14,539 bases of DNA, taken from NCBI GenBank assembly GCA_904501965.1, contig CAJGCS010000012.1, positions 1-14,539 of the forward strand, given 5' to 3'. The position numbers and the translations under genes are program-made. The notes under the pieces were generated by a model, which saw nothing but the letters and a program-made list of their open reading frames with translations, searched no databases and was not told the origin of the DNA. This stretch comes from an uncultured Bacilli bacterium. GTDB lineage: Bacteria; Bacillota_I; Bacilli_A; ML615J-28; CAG-313. Position 1 is the stretch's first letter, and each line of letters opens with the position of its first letter. Shown in pieces: positions 1 through 6,868 of the stretch.

Positions 1-230
1 GGTGGAATTTTGATTATTCCGAAGTAATGCCAAATAACATTCTTATCTTTTAATGCCTCATATTTTTCTAAGAAAGTGTCTTTTCTATTATCACCAACTT
101 CTGTTAATCCAGCATCAATTATTTCTTTTGTTTGTTCAACGTTAAAATATTTGACCGCCGCAACAACTCTAACACCTGGGTTATCTTTTAAGCTTTCTTT
201 TACTAATTGCACGTTATCTTTTATACTCAT
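1..230 (-). CDS. YggS/PLPBP-family pyridoxal-phosphate-binding protein, 5' part (runs off the left edge)
   Basis: The 76 visible residues match the N-terminal third of the YggS (PROSC/PLPBP) family, single-domain alanine-racemase-fold proteins that bind PLP and help maintain vitamin B6 and amino/keto acid balance in the cytosol. Seen: the strand VRVVAAVKY, whose Lys27 is at the PLP Schiff-base position (family: VaVSKt); then GLTEVGDNRKD at the family GENRvQe motif; then NVIWHYFGI at the family WHfIGxLQ motif. The last two are recognisably degenerate, so this is a divergent member. The start is ATG at 228-230, preceded by AAGG at a normal distance. A strong promoter lies about 140 nt upstream, giving a long leader. 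The rest of the gene lies outside the window, so no statement on its completeness is possible. Confidence 0.82.
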   Translation of the reverse strand, partial: MSIKDNVQLVKESLKDNPGVRVVAAVKYFNVEQTKEIIDAGLTEVGDNRKDTFLEKYEALKDKNVIWHYFGIIKIP

Positions 231-296
231 ATTATTTACCTTATAAATAACATTTAAACATCTGTTTATATTCTTAATTAATTATCAATTGAATCG

Positions 297-330
297 AAGA
301 ATAACGAAATTAATCGCAATGGTTATTCTT
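297..330. other. Hairpin in the yggS leader (terminator-like on the opposite strand)
   Basis: AAGAATAAC (297-305) and GTTATTCTT (322-330) form a perfect 9-bp stem around a 16-nt loop. On the plus strand it is followed by a T-run (331-335 and beyond), the form of an intrinsic terminator, but no plus-strand gene ends here. On the minus strand it lies in the middle of the yggS leader and is followed by no U-tract. It may be a leader structure, or it may stop antisense transcription. Confidence 0.45.
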
Positions 331-376
331 TTTTTCCTTTCTTTTTTTATATTTTACATCATTTTTAATAATACTT

Positions 377-405
377 ATTATATCATAGAGTGCATTTTTT
401 TTCAA
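377..405 (-). promoter_or_regulatory. Promoter for the yggS-like gene
   Basis: On the minus strand the -35 TTGAAA (400-405) and -10 TATAAT (377-382) are separated by exactly 17 nt, and the -10 is extended by TGA (383-385). The predicted start near 370 leaves about 140 nt of leader before the ATG at 230, which contains the hairpin at 297-330 and a small inverted repeat TAAACA-TC-TGTTTA at 255-268. Confidence 0.7.
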
Positions 406-451
406 GCCATTAAGACATTTACTTTTTTTATTAAATTTGTATAATAAAATC

Positions 452-480
452 TTGAATTTTTCCAAAAAATGTGATATGCT
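452..480 (+). promoter_or_regulatory. Promoter for tRNA-Arg and probably gpsA
   Basis: TTGAAT (452-457), a 17-nt spacer and TATGCT (475-480) with an upstream TGA form an extended -10 promoter. The predicted start, about 487, falls only a few bases before the first base of the tRNA at 490. No second promoter is evident between the tRNA and gpsA. Confidence 0.7.
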
Positions 481-489
481 TATTTAAAC

Positions 490-564
490 GCACATATAGC
501 TCAGTGGATAGAGTAATAGGTTCCGATCCTATAGATGAAAGTTCGACTCTTTCTATGTGCTCCA
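490..564 (+). tRNA. tRNA-Arg, anticodon CCG
   Basis: A full cloverleaf folds by eye. The acceptor is GCACATA (490-496) with TATGTGC (554-560). The D stem is GCTC/GAGT with loop AGTGGATA. The anticodon stem ATAGG/CCTAT carries loop TTCCGAT, so the anticodon is CCG (523-525), reading CGG. The variable loop has 4 nt, the T stem is GAAAG/CTTTC with loop TTCGACT, and CCA is encoded at 562-564. A20 and C35, known identity elements for bacterial ArgRS, are present. Unusually the discriminator base (561) is U; arginine tRNAs normally carry A or G, and U73 is typical of bacterial Gly and Cys tRNAs. I found no in-frame CGG codon in the protein genes here. No terminator follows; gpsA begins 25 nt later. 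Confidence 0.93.
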
Positions 565-589
565 TTACAAAAAAGTTAGGAAAATGAAA

Positions 590-1555
590 ATGAATAAATT
601 AAATATAATGTTAATTGGTTGTGGAAGATGGGGAAGTTTTATTGGATGGTACCTAGATCAACTACATCATAGTGTTACAATTTATGGTCTTGAAAATGCT
701 CCATCTTTTATAACGCTTAAAGAAAATAGAAAAAATGACTACATAACACTTACTGATACAATAAATCTTACTAGTAATATTAAAGAAGCTTTAAACAAAG
801 ATGTTATAATAATTTCTGTAAACTCTCAAAGTTTAAGATCAGTTTGTCAAGAACTAAAAGAAATTGGTTTAGAAAATAAGAAAATTGTTCTTTGTATGAA
901 AGGTTTAGAAATAGAAACTGGCAAAAGATTATCGGAAGTTGTGGAAGAAATCGTTGAGCAAAATAATAAGGTTGCAGTATGGATTGGACCAGGTCATGTA
1001 CAATCTTTTTATCAAGGTATTCCAAATTGTATGGTAATTGACAGTAAAGATCAAGAAACAAAAGACTTTATAATCTCTAATTTTTCAAGTGACTTAATAC
1101 GTTTTTACTATGGTAATGACATGATTGGAAATGAGATTGGTGCAGCTACTAAAAATGTTATTGGTATAGCTGCAGGACTACTTGATGGTTTCGGATTATC
1201 AAGTTTAAAAGGAGCCTTAATGGCTCGTGGTACACGAGAAATAGCACGTTTAATAAAAGCACTTGGTGGAAATGAACTATCTGCATATGGTCTTTGTCAC
1301 TTAGGTGACTATGAAGCAACCCTTTTCTCAGAGCATTCACACAACCGAAAATTTGGTGAATGTTTTGCTAAAAAGATAGAATTTGATTATCTTGCAGAAG
1401 GGTATTATACACTTGATGCTTTAATAAAAATGAACGAAACACTTCAAGTTGACCTTCCAATTTGTACGGCTTTATATGAAATTTTATACAAAAATGCTGA
1501 TCCAAAAGAAACAATGACACAATTATTTAAACGTAAACTTAAAGAAGAATTCTAA
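590..1555 (+). CDS. gpsA: NAD(P)H-dependent glycerol-3-phosphate dehydrogenase
   Basis: This cytosolic enzyme reduces dihydroxyacetone phosphate to sn-glycerol-3-phosphate, the backbone for membrane phospholipids. The 321-residue protein is close to the usual length. It has an N-terminal Rossmann motif GCGRWG (10-15), MKGLE with Lys104, GPGHVQ (133-138; family GPSfa.E), the catalytic-lysine block EIGAATKNVIGIAAG with Lys188, and HNRKFG (251-256; family SRNrrFG). Several blocks deviate from consensus, so it is a divergent GpsA. The frame is open upstream to a GTG inside the tRNA, but the start chosen is ATG 590, because AGGA (578-581) sits 8 nt before it; ATG 584 would be too close. It is probably co-transcribed with the tRNA and ends at the bidirectional terminator 1561-1584. 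Confidence 0.93.
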   Translation: MNKLNIMLIGCGRWGSFIGWYLDQLHHSVTIYGLENAPSFITLKENRKNDYITLTDTINLTSNIKEALNKDVIIISVNSQSLRSVCQELKEIGLENKKIVLCMKGLEIETGKRLSEVVEEIVEQNNKVAVWIGPGHVQSFYQGIPNCMVIDSKDQETKDFIISNFSSDLIRFYYGNDMIGNEIGAATKNVIGIAAGLLDGFGLSSLKGALMARGTREIARLIKALGGNELSAYGLCHLGDYEATLFSEHSHNRKFGECFAKKIEFDYLAEGYYTLDALIKMNETLQVDLPICTALYEILYKNADPKETMTQLFKRKLKEEF

Positions 1556-1560
1556 AAAAG

Positions 1561-1584
1561 AACCAGAGGCACTAGCCTCTGGTT
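1561..1584. terminator. Bidirectional intrinsic terminator between gpsA and the M28 peptidase gene
   Basis: A perfect 10-bp stem, AACCAGAGGC (1561-1570) with GCCTCTGGTT (1575-1584), encloses loop ACTA. A T-run follows on the plus strand, and the A-run just upstream (1554-1559) supplies a U-tract on the minus strand. It serves the two convergent genes; the peptidase stop codon begins two bases beyond the stem. Confidence 0.92.
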
Positions 1585-1585
1585 T

Positions 1586-2845
1586 TTATCTTCCACCTTC
1601 ACGTTCTTTACGACCGAAATAATATTCAATTTCTTCTTTCATATTACCAGGAATTTCTTGTTCAACCGGGAATACAATAGATGCAATTAAACGACTTGCA
1701 AATAGTGCCATGAAATCACATGTACGATAGTAGTTTTCTTCTTCTAAGAAATCAATAACATCTTTTCTTGAGTGAATTACTGCACCACCTTGAGGAGCAA
1801 TTCTTGCAAATGATACAGAAGGAATACCACAATCTGCAAAAGGAGTAGAGTCGGATGAATATACACCTTGTCTTACTTGAATAGGGAATCCAACTTCACA
1901 TCCTAGATATTTAATATAATTTACAAGCGAATTATTAGCTGTACAACAAGCAATATCAAACCCAATTGTTACACCAATCATATCTACATTTAAACAGAAT
2001 TTATATTTAGATAATTCTTCTTTATGAATTTCAAGATGAGCTTTAGAACCTAATAAACCCATTTCTTCGCTACCACACCATATAAATTTAAGTGTTCGTT
2101 CTGGCTTATGTTCAACAAAGTATGCAAGAAGTTGCATAATAGCAGTTGAACCAGTCGCATTATCATATGCACCACGTGAATAGCTTACAGAGTCATAGTG
2201 TGCAGTAAAAGCAACAATTTCATCTTTATATTTAGAACCTTCGATTGTTGCAACAACATTATGTGAATCATTTTGAAGTTCATCCTCAATCATAACAACA
2301 TGTGCTTTTTCTGGTTTTGCACGAAGTATACTTTCTGCATCCTTCATTCTAATACAAACTGCAGGAATTTTGCCTAATTTATAATTTCTTTCACGGTACA
2401 TGTAAGGATCTAAGTCTACAAGTTCCTTATCATCATAAACATTACCACAACATAAAATTAAAGCTGCAGCTTTTTTCTCTACAAGTTTTTTATATAATTG
2501 ATGGTTTACAAGTTTAGAATGAACTAAACAAACTTTACCTTCTAAATCTTTTATTTCAGCATCTGCTAAACATGTAACATAAGTAAATTCACCGCATATT
2601 CCTTCTTCAGGAGTGCTAGAACTCATGCCTACACCAACACATTCAATATCCATATCTGGATTTAAAAATTTAAGTGATGCAATTTTAATATCACAGCCAT
2701 CAACTTTAAAACTTTCAAGTTCAGCTGGTACGCCTAACTTTTCGCATTCTGCTTTAATAATATTAGCTGCTTTTAATTCTTCGTTAGAACCACCAGTTCT
2801 TACAAAATATAAATCTTTTAATAATTCAAAACTTTTATAACCCAT
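1586..2845 (-). CDS. M28-family zinc aminopeptidase with a PA-like insert
   Basis: A 419-residue co-catalytic dizinc peptidase. The metal-site residues of family M28 are all visible: His216 in TAHYDS, Asp228 in AYDNATG (bridging), the Glu260-Glu261 pair in GSEEMGLLGS (general base plus ligand), Asp288 in NVDMIG and His358 in VIHSRKD. Residues about 65-190 form a PA-like insert, seen for example in GEFTYVTC and GKVCLVHS. There is no signal peptide or membrane segment, so it is probably cytosolic and recycles peptides; the substrate cannot be told. ATG 2843-2845 follows the very strong Shine-Dalgarno AGGGAGGT (2851-2858) after 5 nt. It appears monocistronic, with its own promoter at 2872-2880 and the shared terminator with gpsA. 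Confidence 0.92.
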   Translation of the reverse strand: MGYKSFELLKDLYFVRTGGSNEELKAANIIKAECEKLGVPAELESFKVDGCDIKIASLKFLNPDMDIECVGVGMSSSTPEEGICGEFTYVTCLADAEIKDLEGKVCLVHSKLVNHQLYKKLVEKKAAALILCCGNVYDDKELVDLDPYMYRERNYKLGKIPAVCIRMKDAESILRAKPEKAHVVMIEDELQNDSHNVVATIEGSKYKDEIVAFTAHYDSVSYSRGAYDNATGSTAIMQLLAYFVEHKPERTLKFIWCGSEEMGLLGSKAHLEIHKEELSKYKFCLNVDMIGVTIGFDIACCTANNSLVNYIKYLGCEVGFPIQVRQGVYSSDSTPFADCGIPSVSFARIAPQGGAVIHSRKDVIDFLEEENYYRTCDFMALFASRLIASIVFPVEQEIPGNMKEEIEYYFGRKEREGGR

Positions 2846-2871
2846 ATAATACCTCCCTAATTTATGTATTT

Positions 2872-2880
2872 ATTATATCA
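2872..2880 (-). promoter_or_regulatory. Extended -10 promoter for the M28 peptidase gene
   Basis: On the minus strand TGATATAAT is a perfect extended -10. No good -35 is visible at 16-18 nt, where the sequence runs into the hairpin at 2896-2926. The predicted start is about 20 nt before the Shine-Dalgarno. Confidence 0.55.
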
Positions 2881-2895
2881 TATTTTATTTTAGTA

Positions 2896-2926
2896 AAGGA
2901 AGAAAGACGCATTATCTTTCTTCCTT
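2896..2926 (-). terminator. Hairpin terminating the mgtE-serine hydrolase operon
   Basis: A perfect 12-bp stem, AAGGAAGAAAGA with its complement, encloses loop CGCATTA. It lies 15 nt beyond the stop of the serine hydrolase gene. The minus-strand tail is only moderately T-rich, so termination may be incomplete; readthrough would enter the M28 peptidase gene. Confidence 0.6.
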
Positions 2927-2941
2927 ATTATATATAACAAT

Positions 2942-4069
2942 TTATAGTTTTGTTTCTTTTACTAAAAACTCAATTACTTTCTTTTGAAGAATAGTCATAT
3001 GTTCTTCATCTGAAATAAAGTTAGCACCATTACAAAGGAAAATAATTCCGCCTTCATCATTATATAACATAAAACTTCTAAGCCCATATGCATTTCCAAA
3101 GTGGCCTTTTAAAGGTGATTTGGTAAATTCATCCATTATAATCATTTGTAATCCTTTTTGTTTATAGGTAGGATCAAGAGCATCACCTTTCCACTGAACT
3201 TTTTCCATTTCAATCACTGTTTCTTCTTTTAATATTCTAATGTTTTCGTATACGCCTTTATTCATTAACATTTTCATTATTTTCGATAAATCGAATGCGC
3301 TTATATAAAGACCACCTGCAACCCCGCGATAATTTTCACCAAGTGGATACTTCAAACATTGAACTTTTTTAAAAGAATGATAATCACGGTAAAGAACAAA
3401 CCTTCCATCTTCATATAAGTAATGACTTACTAAGTTTTCGGGATATTTCAAATCTTCTAGTCTAAAACCACTATATATTCCAAGCGGTTTTAACAAAACA
3501 TCTTTAATATATTCAGGAAAATATATCCCTGTAATTCTCTCAACAATACAAGCTAAAAGACCACAGCCAAAGTTTGAATATAAGAATTCAGAACCAGGTT
3601 TAGAAGTTGTAAATGTTTTAAAATAATGTTTACTATTTGGATCTAATATGTCTTTAACTTTAATAAAATCATCAGTTGAATTAGCACCATCATACCCTTT
3701 ATACACTCCATCAATGAATCCTCCTTCATCAGATATACTTGAAGTTTGTGTCATAAGGTGTCTAATAGTAATAATATCATTCGGGTAATTTGGATTTCTT
3801 ATAAGAAATCCAAAGTATTTAGAAATATCCTCATCTAAACTAACTTTATTTTCTTCACATAGTTTTAATACACCAATTGCAACAATTACTTTTGAAATTG
3901 ATGCAATTCGATAAATTGAATTATTGTTTGATAAAATATTATTTTCTAAACTATTATATCCTGTAGAAACTTGTTCAAAATGATTATCATTTGAAAGATA
4001 AACAATATTAGAACCAACCATTTCAAACTGCTTAATGAACTGGCTATATCCTTTTAAACATGCACTCAT
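2942..4069 (-). CDS. Serine hydrolase of the beta-lactamase/PBP4* fold
   Basis: A 375-residue protein with the three active-site motifs of class C beta-lactamase-like hydrolases: SxxK at S57-I-S-K60, YxN at Y164-S-N166, and HFG at 323-325 in place of the KTG triad. An acyl-serine mechanism on an ester or peptide-like substrate is expected; the substrate is unknown. Members include D-aminopeptidases, esterases and cell-wall-related enzymes. No signal peptide or lipobox is seen, so this copy is probably cytosolic, unlike typical beta-lactamases, and a resistance role is not supported. AAGAGG (4075-4080) precedes the ATG. Its start lies 14 nt after the mgtE stop, so the two are co-transcribed, though no functional link is obvious. 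Confidence 0.88.
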   Translation of the reverse strand: MSACLKGYSQFIKQFEMVGSNIVYLSNDNHFEQVSTGYNSLENNILSNNNSIYRIASISKVIVAIGVLKLCEENKVSLDEDISKYFGFLIRNPNYPNDIITIRHLMTQTSSISDEGGFIDGVYKGYDGANSTDDFIKVKDILDPNSKHYFKTFTTSKPGSEFLYSNFGCGLLACIVERITGIYFPEYIKDVLLKPLGIYSGFRLEDLKYPENLVSHYLYEDGRFVLYRDYHSFKKVQCLKYPLGENYRGVAGGLYISAFDLSKIMKMLMNKGVYENIRILKEETVIEMEKVQWKGDALDPTYKQKGLQMIIMDEFTKSPLKGHFGNAYGLRSFMLYNDEGGIIFLCNGANFISDEEHMTILQKKVIEFLVKETKL

Positions 4070-4083
4070 ATAATCCTCTTACT

Positions 4084-5475
4084 TTATAATAAAATGAAAA
4101 ATAATAAATAAGCAAGTCCATAATAAATAATGACTGATGAAATATCGTTAAGCGTTGTAATAAATGGACCAGATGCAACTGCAGGATCTATTTTCATCTT
4201 TGATAACATAAGTGGGAATACTGTACCAATTACACTTGAGATAATAATTGATAGCATCATACTAAAGCCAATAATTCCACCTGTAAGTAATATATCAGGA
4301 ATATTAAATTCAGTTTCAGGACGAATATTAGCTTTTGTAATAAGTAAATATACTGCAGTAAAAACAAAAGATATAAGTCCAATTATAAGTCCATTAAACA
4401 GCCCAATTCTTAGTTCTTTAAAAATATTCTTTCTTTGTTTCTTTGAATCGTTTTTCAAGTCTTCATTAGAAATATTTCTAATAGTTACCGCTAAAGATTG
4501 TGTTCCTACATTACCAGCCATTCCAAGTACCATTGATTGAAAGAACACTATAATAGGAACTGCAGTAATAACTCCTTCAAAAATACCTATAACGCTTGAT
4601 ACAAGTAATCCCATAAATAACAGAATTATCAGCCATGGAATTCTTTTTTTGATTGATTTTGCAACAGACTCATCCATTTCTTCTTCTTTTGCAAGACCAG
4701 CAAACTTAGCATAGTCTTCCTCAAATTCATCTGTTGTTGCTTCAACTAGACTCTCAGTTGTTAAAACACCTAACACTTCATGATCTTTTGATAAAACTGG
4801 TATTGATGTTTCTGAATAGTCTCGAATTTTTTCAATACAATCACTCATAATATCAGTATCATAGAAGAAAGGATATCCCGTCATAATTAAATCTTCAAAG
4901 GAATCATCTTTTCTTGCAATAATTAAATCACGAAGTGAAATAGCTCCAACATATTTATTTTCTTTAATAACATATAAAGTATAAATATTGTCGTGTTCAC
5001 CTGCTAAATTTATAAGTTGTTTCATTGCACTTTTTATTGTGCTATCATAACTAACAGTAATAAAATTATCACTCATATAACTACCGATTTCATCTTCTTT
5101 ATATGATGTTATAACTTTAATATTCTCAAGTGATTCATCGTCAATTAACTCTAATATTTTTTCTTTTTCTTCTTCTTTGAATTCATTTAAGACATCAACC
5201 GCATCATCGGCATCCATTAATTCAATTAAATCAACCGCTTCATCAATTGTAAGTTCTTTTAAATAAAGTTCTGGGTCATCATAATAAGTAATTAATGTTG
5301 CTGTTTCTTCTTCTCCAATTATGTCATAAACTTTTAGTCTATCTTCTTTTGTTAATTCTTGTAATACGTCAACAATATCACTATAGTGGTAATTCATTAA
5401 TTCATCTTTTAAAAACTCATTATTACACTCAGTAGTGATTAGTTTACGCAACTCTTCAAAACGTAATTTTTCCAT
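4084..5475 (-). CDS. mgtE: MgtE-family magnesium channel/transporter
   Basis: A 463-residue inner-membrane Mg2+ importer with the full MgtE layout. The acidic helical MgtE_N domain spans about 20-125 (for example DADDAVDVLNEF at 88-99). Paired CBS domains span about 130-250, followed by the acidic connecting helix. Five membrane segments lie in about 279-463. Pore and selectivity motifs are present: GMAGNVGTQ (318-326) and DPAVASGPFITTLNDI (430-445), whose Asp444 is at the position of the known Mg2+ site. In the family, Mg2+ bound between the N and CBS domains closes the pore. ATG 5475 follows AAGGAGG (5480-5486), and this Shine-Dalgarno overlaps the stop of a leader ORF. No M-box riboswitch is visible. 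It is the first large gene of an operon with the serine hydrolase. Confidence 0.96.
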   Translation of the reverse strand: MEKLRFEELRKLITTECNNEFLKDELMNYHYSDIVDVLQELTKEDRLKVYDIIGEEETATLITYYDDPELYLKELTIDEAVDLIELMDADDAVDVLNEFKEEEKEKILELIDDESLENIKVITSYKEDEIGSYMSDNFITVSYDSTIKSAMKQLINLAGEHDNIYTLYVIKENKYVGAISLRDLIIARKDDSFEDLIMTGYPFFYDTDIMSDCIEKIRDYSETSIPVLSKDHEVLGVLTTESLVEATTDEFEEDYAKFAGLAKEEEMDESVAKSIKKRIPWLIILLFMGLLVSSVIGIFEGVITAVPIIVFFQSMVLGMAGNVGTQSLAVTIRNISNEDLKNDSKKQRKNIFKELRIGLFNGLIIGLISFVFTAVYLLITKANIRPETEFNIPDILLTGGIIGFSMMLSIIISSVIGTVFPLMLSKMKIDPAVASGPFITTLNDISSVIIYYGLAYLLFFILL

Positions 5476-5484
5476 AAAGCCTCC

Positions 5485-5565
5485 TTATTTTAATATAAAT
5501 AAGAATATCAAAAATGTGTCCTTTAAGATATTCTGTTTGTATTTCGACTCATAATAACTATCCAT
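5485..5565 (-). CDS. Candidate 26-residue leader peptide upstream of mgtE
   Basis: An ORF too short for usual gene callers. ATG at 5563-5565 is preceded by AAAGGA (5575-5580), 9 nt spacing to the ATG. Its TAA (5485-5487) overlaps the first bases of the mgtE Shine-Dalgarno, so a ribosome stopping here would sit directly on the mgtE initiation region. The peptide starts MDSYYESKYK, polar and charged, and ends in a hydrophobic stretch FLIFLFILK, so it could be a small membrane peptide. The ORF fills most of the leader between the promoter at about 5601 and mgtE, and overlaps two inverted repeats. Translational coupling or Mg2+-responsive control is inference; short AT-rich ORFs also arise by chance. 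Confidence 0.5.
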   Translation of the reverse strand: MDSYYESKYKQNILKDTFLIFLFILK

Positions 5566-5575
5566 AAAAACACAT
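5503..5575 (-). promoter_or_regulatory. Possible alternative RNA structures in the mgtE leader
   Basis: Two inverted repeats interlock. GAATATC/GATATTC (5527-5533 with 5503-5509) closes a 17-nt loop. That loop contains ACACAT (5514-5519), which is complementary to ATGTGT (5570-5575) lying between the leader ORF's Shine-Dalgarno and its ATG. The pairings can only coexist as a pseudoknot, so they may alternate. Both fall inside or beside the leader ORF. Confidence 0.4.
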
Positions 5576-5600
5576 CCTTTCTTTTTTGCTTTATAATTTG

Positions 5601-5631
5601 ATTATATCACTTTTTAATTATTTATATGTAA
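5601..5631 (-). promoter_or_regulatory. Promoter of the mgtE operon
   Basis: The minus strand has a perfect extended -10, TGATATAAT (5601-5609). The best -35 is TTACAT (5626-5631) with a longish 19-nt spacer, so the extended -10 probably does most of the work. The predicted start near 5594 gives a leader of about 120 nt containing the short ORF. Confidence 0.55.
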
Positions 5632-5642
5632 TTTTAGATAAA

Positions 5643-5678
5643 AAAAGATAATATAGTGATTCCACTATATTATCTTTT
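5643..5678 (-). terminator. Intrinsic terminator of the membrane protein gene at 5682-6830
   Basis: A perfect 16-bp stem, AAAAGATAATATAGTG (5643-5658) with its complement (5663-5678), encloses loop ATTC. A-runs on the left give a U-tract on the minus strand. It starts four bases after the gene's stop codon. Confidence 0.88.
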
Positions 5679-5681
5679 ATT

Positions 5682-6830
5682 TTACTTAGTGATACTTATT
5701 TTAATTTTATCTACATATTTTTTAAATTTCACAATTAAACTTACAATCCATTTAATAAATAACGATAATCCATATAAAATTAATCCACCAATAGGAATTA
5801 CCATAACATAAATTGTATTTACAATCATACGGCCAAACGAAAGCATTGAACTTTCATCTTCCCCAAACATTTTTTGTAAAGCAAGCGTAATATCTTTAAA
5901 TACAGCAAGTGGAGTATTTCTAAACGGACTTATATAACACATATTAAACCCATATCTCACCAGACTAAAACATGATAGATTAAGTATAGTTGCGACAACT
6001 ACAACTCCAGCAAATACTGGAAGTGATTTATACCAATCTTTGATACTTCTATTTCCTTTTTTAGTAAATATAATAAATAAAGCAATAAAAATTAATAATG
6101 CATGCCAAATACTAGAATGCAAAGTGCAGAATAATTCACCATGTAAAATACCACTTGGTTCAGCATAAGCCATAAATCCACCTAGGAATCCGATTGATGC
6201 ACAATACTCACAAAGAGCATTTCGAACTTTTCCTTCTTTCATACAACCAATTGCGACTGATAAATACATTGGAACGCTACAAAGTTGGAATGATATAAGA
6301 TCCCATTCATATTTTTTTGATGGAGAAATAAAAGTTTCATCAATCTTATCTATAATAAATGCATAATACATATGTTTGTAAAGTTCAGCCCCAAGTAAAA
6401 TAAGGCCTGTTACGAGCATAACTATTCTAAATGCTTTATCGCTACAATTACGCATAGGAATACAAATACATAACATAATGAAGATTGAAATAATCATAAA
6501 GCCAATATGAAAAGCTCCATATCCGGCAGGTCTATCAATTACATATGGTGCATAAATAGTTCCAATGATAATTAACGCAATTAAAATTAAAACAAGAATA
6601 GATGCATTTAATACAACACTAATTATTCCTAGTATTTTACCTGCAAGTCTAATTTTTCTATATTCTAAATCGTCTGTTTTCTTTGCAAGTTTTAAAGAAA
6701 CAATACCAAAAACAAGACCAATGATGTAGTTAATTCCTGGTATTAAACTAAAAAATGACAATATTCCAAAAATACCGCAAATAATAGATGCAATATAACA
6801 TATACGTAGTTTTTTAATATTCTTTTCCAT
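5682..6830 (-). CDS. Polytopic membrane protein: DUF4190-like N-terminus plus YwaF/TMEM164-like domain
   Basis: A 382-residue integral membrane protein of unknown function with about ten hydrophobic segments. Residues about 10-95 resemble DUF4190-type small membrane domains: GIFGILSFFSLIPGINYI, then GLVFGIVSLKLAKK, then a further long hydrophobic stretch. Residues about 105-365 resemble the YwaF/TP0381 integral membrane family, related to eukaryotic TMEM164, with ISFQLCSVP (179-187; family lpLHLC), TLHSSIWHALL (236-246) and SPFRNTP (301-307). Cys184 and His238/His243 are candidate functional residues by analogy with the proposed acyltransferase TMEM164; this is inference. ATG 6830 follows AGGGAG (6836-6841). 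It is apparently monocistronic. Two more members of the same family lie at the right end of the window. Confidence 0.7.
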   Translation of the reverse strand: MEKNIKKLRICYIASIICGIFGILSFFSLIPGINYIIGLVFGIVSLKLAKKTDDLEYRKIRLAGKILGIISVVLNASILVLILIALIIIGTIYAPYVIDRPAGYGAFHIGFMIISIFIMLCICIPMRNCSDKAFRIVMLVTGLILLGAELYKHMYYAFIIDKIDETFISPSKKYEWDLISFQLCSVPMYLSVAIGCMKEGKVRNALCEYCASIGFLGGFMAYAEPSGILHGELFCTLHSSIWHALLIFIALFIIFTKKGNRSIKDWYKSLPVFAGVVVVATILNLSCFSLVRYGFNMCYISPFRNTPLAVFKDITLALQKMFGEDESSMLSFGRMIVNTIYVMVIPIGGLILYGLSLFIKWIVSLIVKFKKYVDKIKISITK

Positions 6831-6868
6831 TTTTTCTCCCTAATTAAAATTTTACCCTCATTTTTTTT

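Noticed and set aside
319..444. Plus-strand 41-codon hydrophobic ORF between yggS and the tRNA
   Set aside because: There is no Shine-Dalgarno. It is made mostly of T-runs that read as Phe/Ile, and it lies antisense to the yggS promoter and leader. Chance ORF in AT-rich DNA.
557..589. Upstream GTG start for gpsA lying inside the tRNA
   Set aside because: It has no Shine-Dalgarno and lies within the tRNA acceptor stem. AGGA at 578-581 fits ATG 590, where the Rossmann strand begins as expected.
2942..4069. Antibiotic-resistance beta-lactamase
   Set aside because: The motifs fit the fold but there is no export signal, HFG replaces KTG, and the gene sits in an mgtE operon; many family members are esterases or peptidases.
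5476..5600. M-box (Mg2+) riboswitch upstream of mgtE
   Set aside because: The leader is only about 120 nt and shows none of the conserved M-box purine-rich blocks or the three-helix layout; a short ORF fills it instead.
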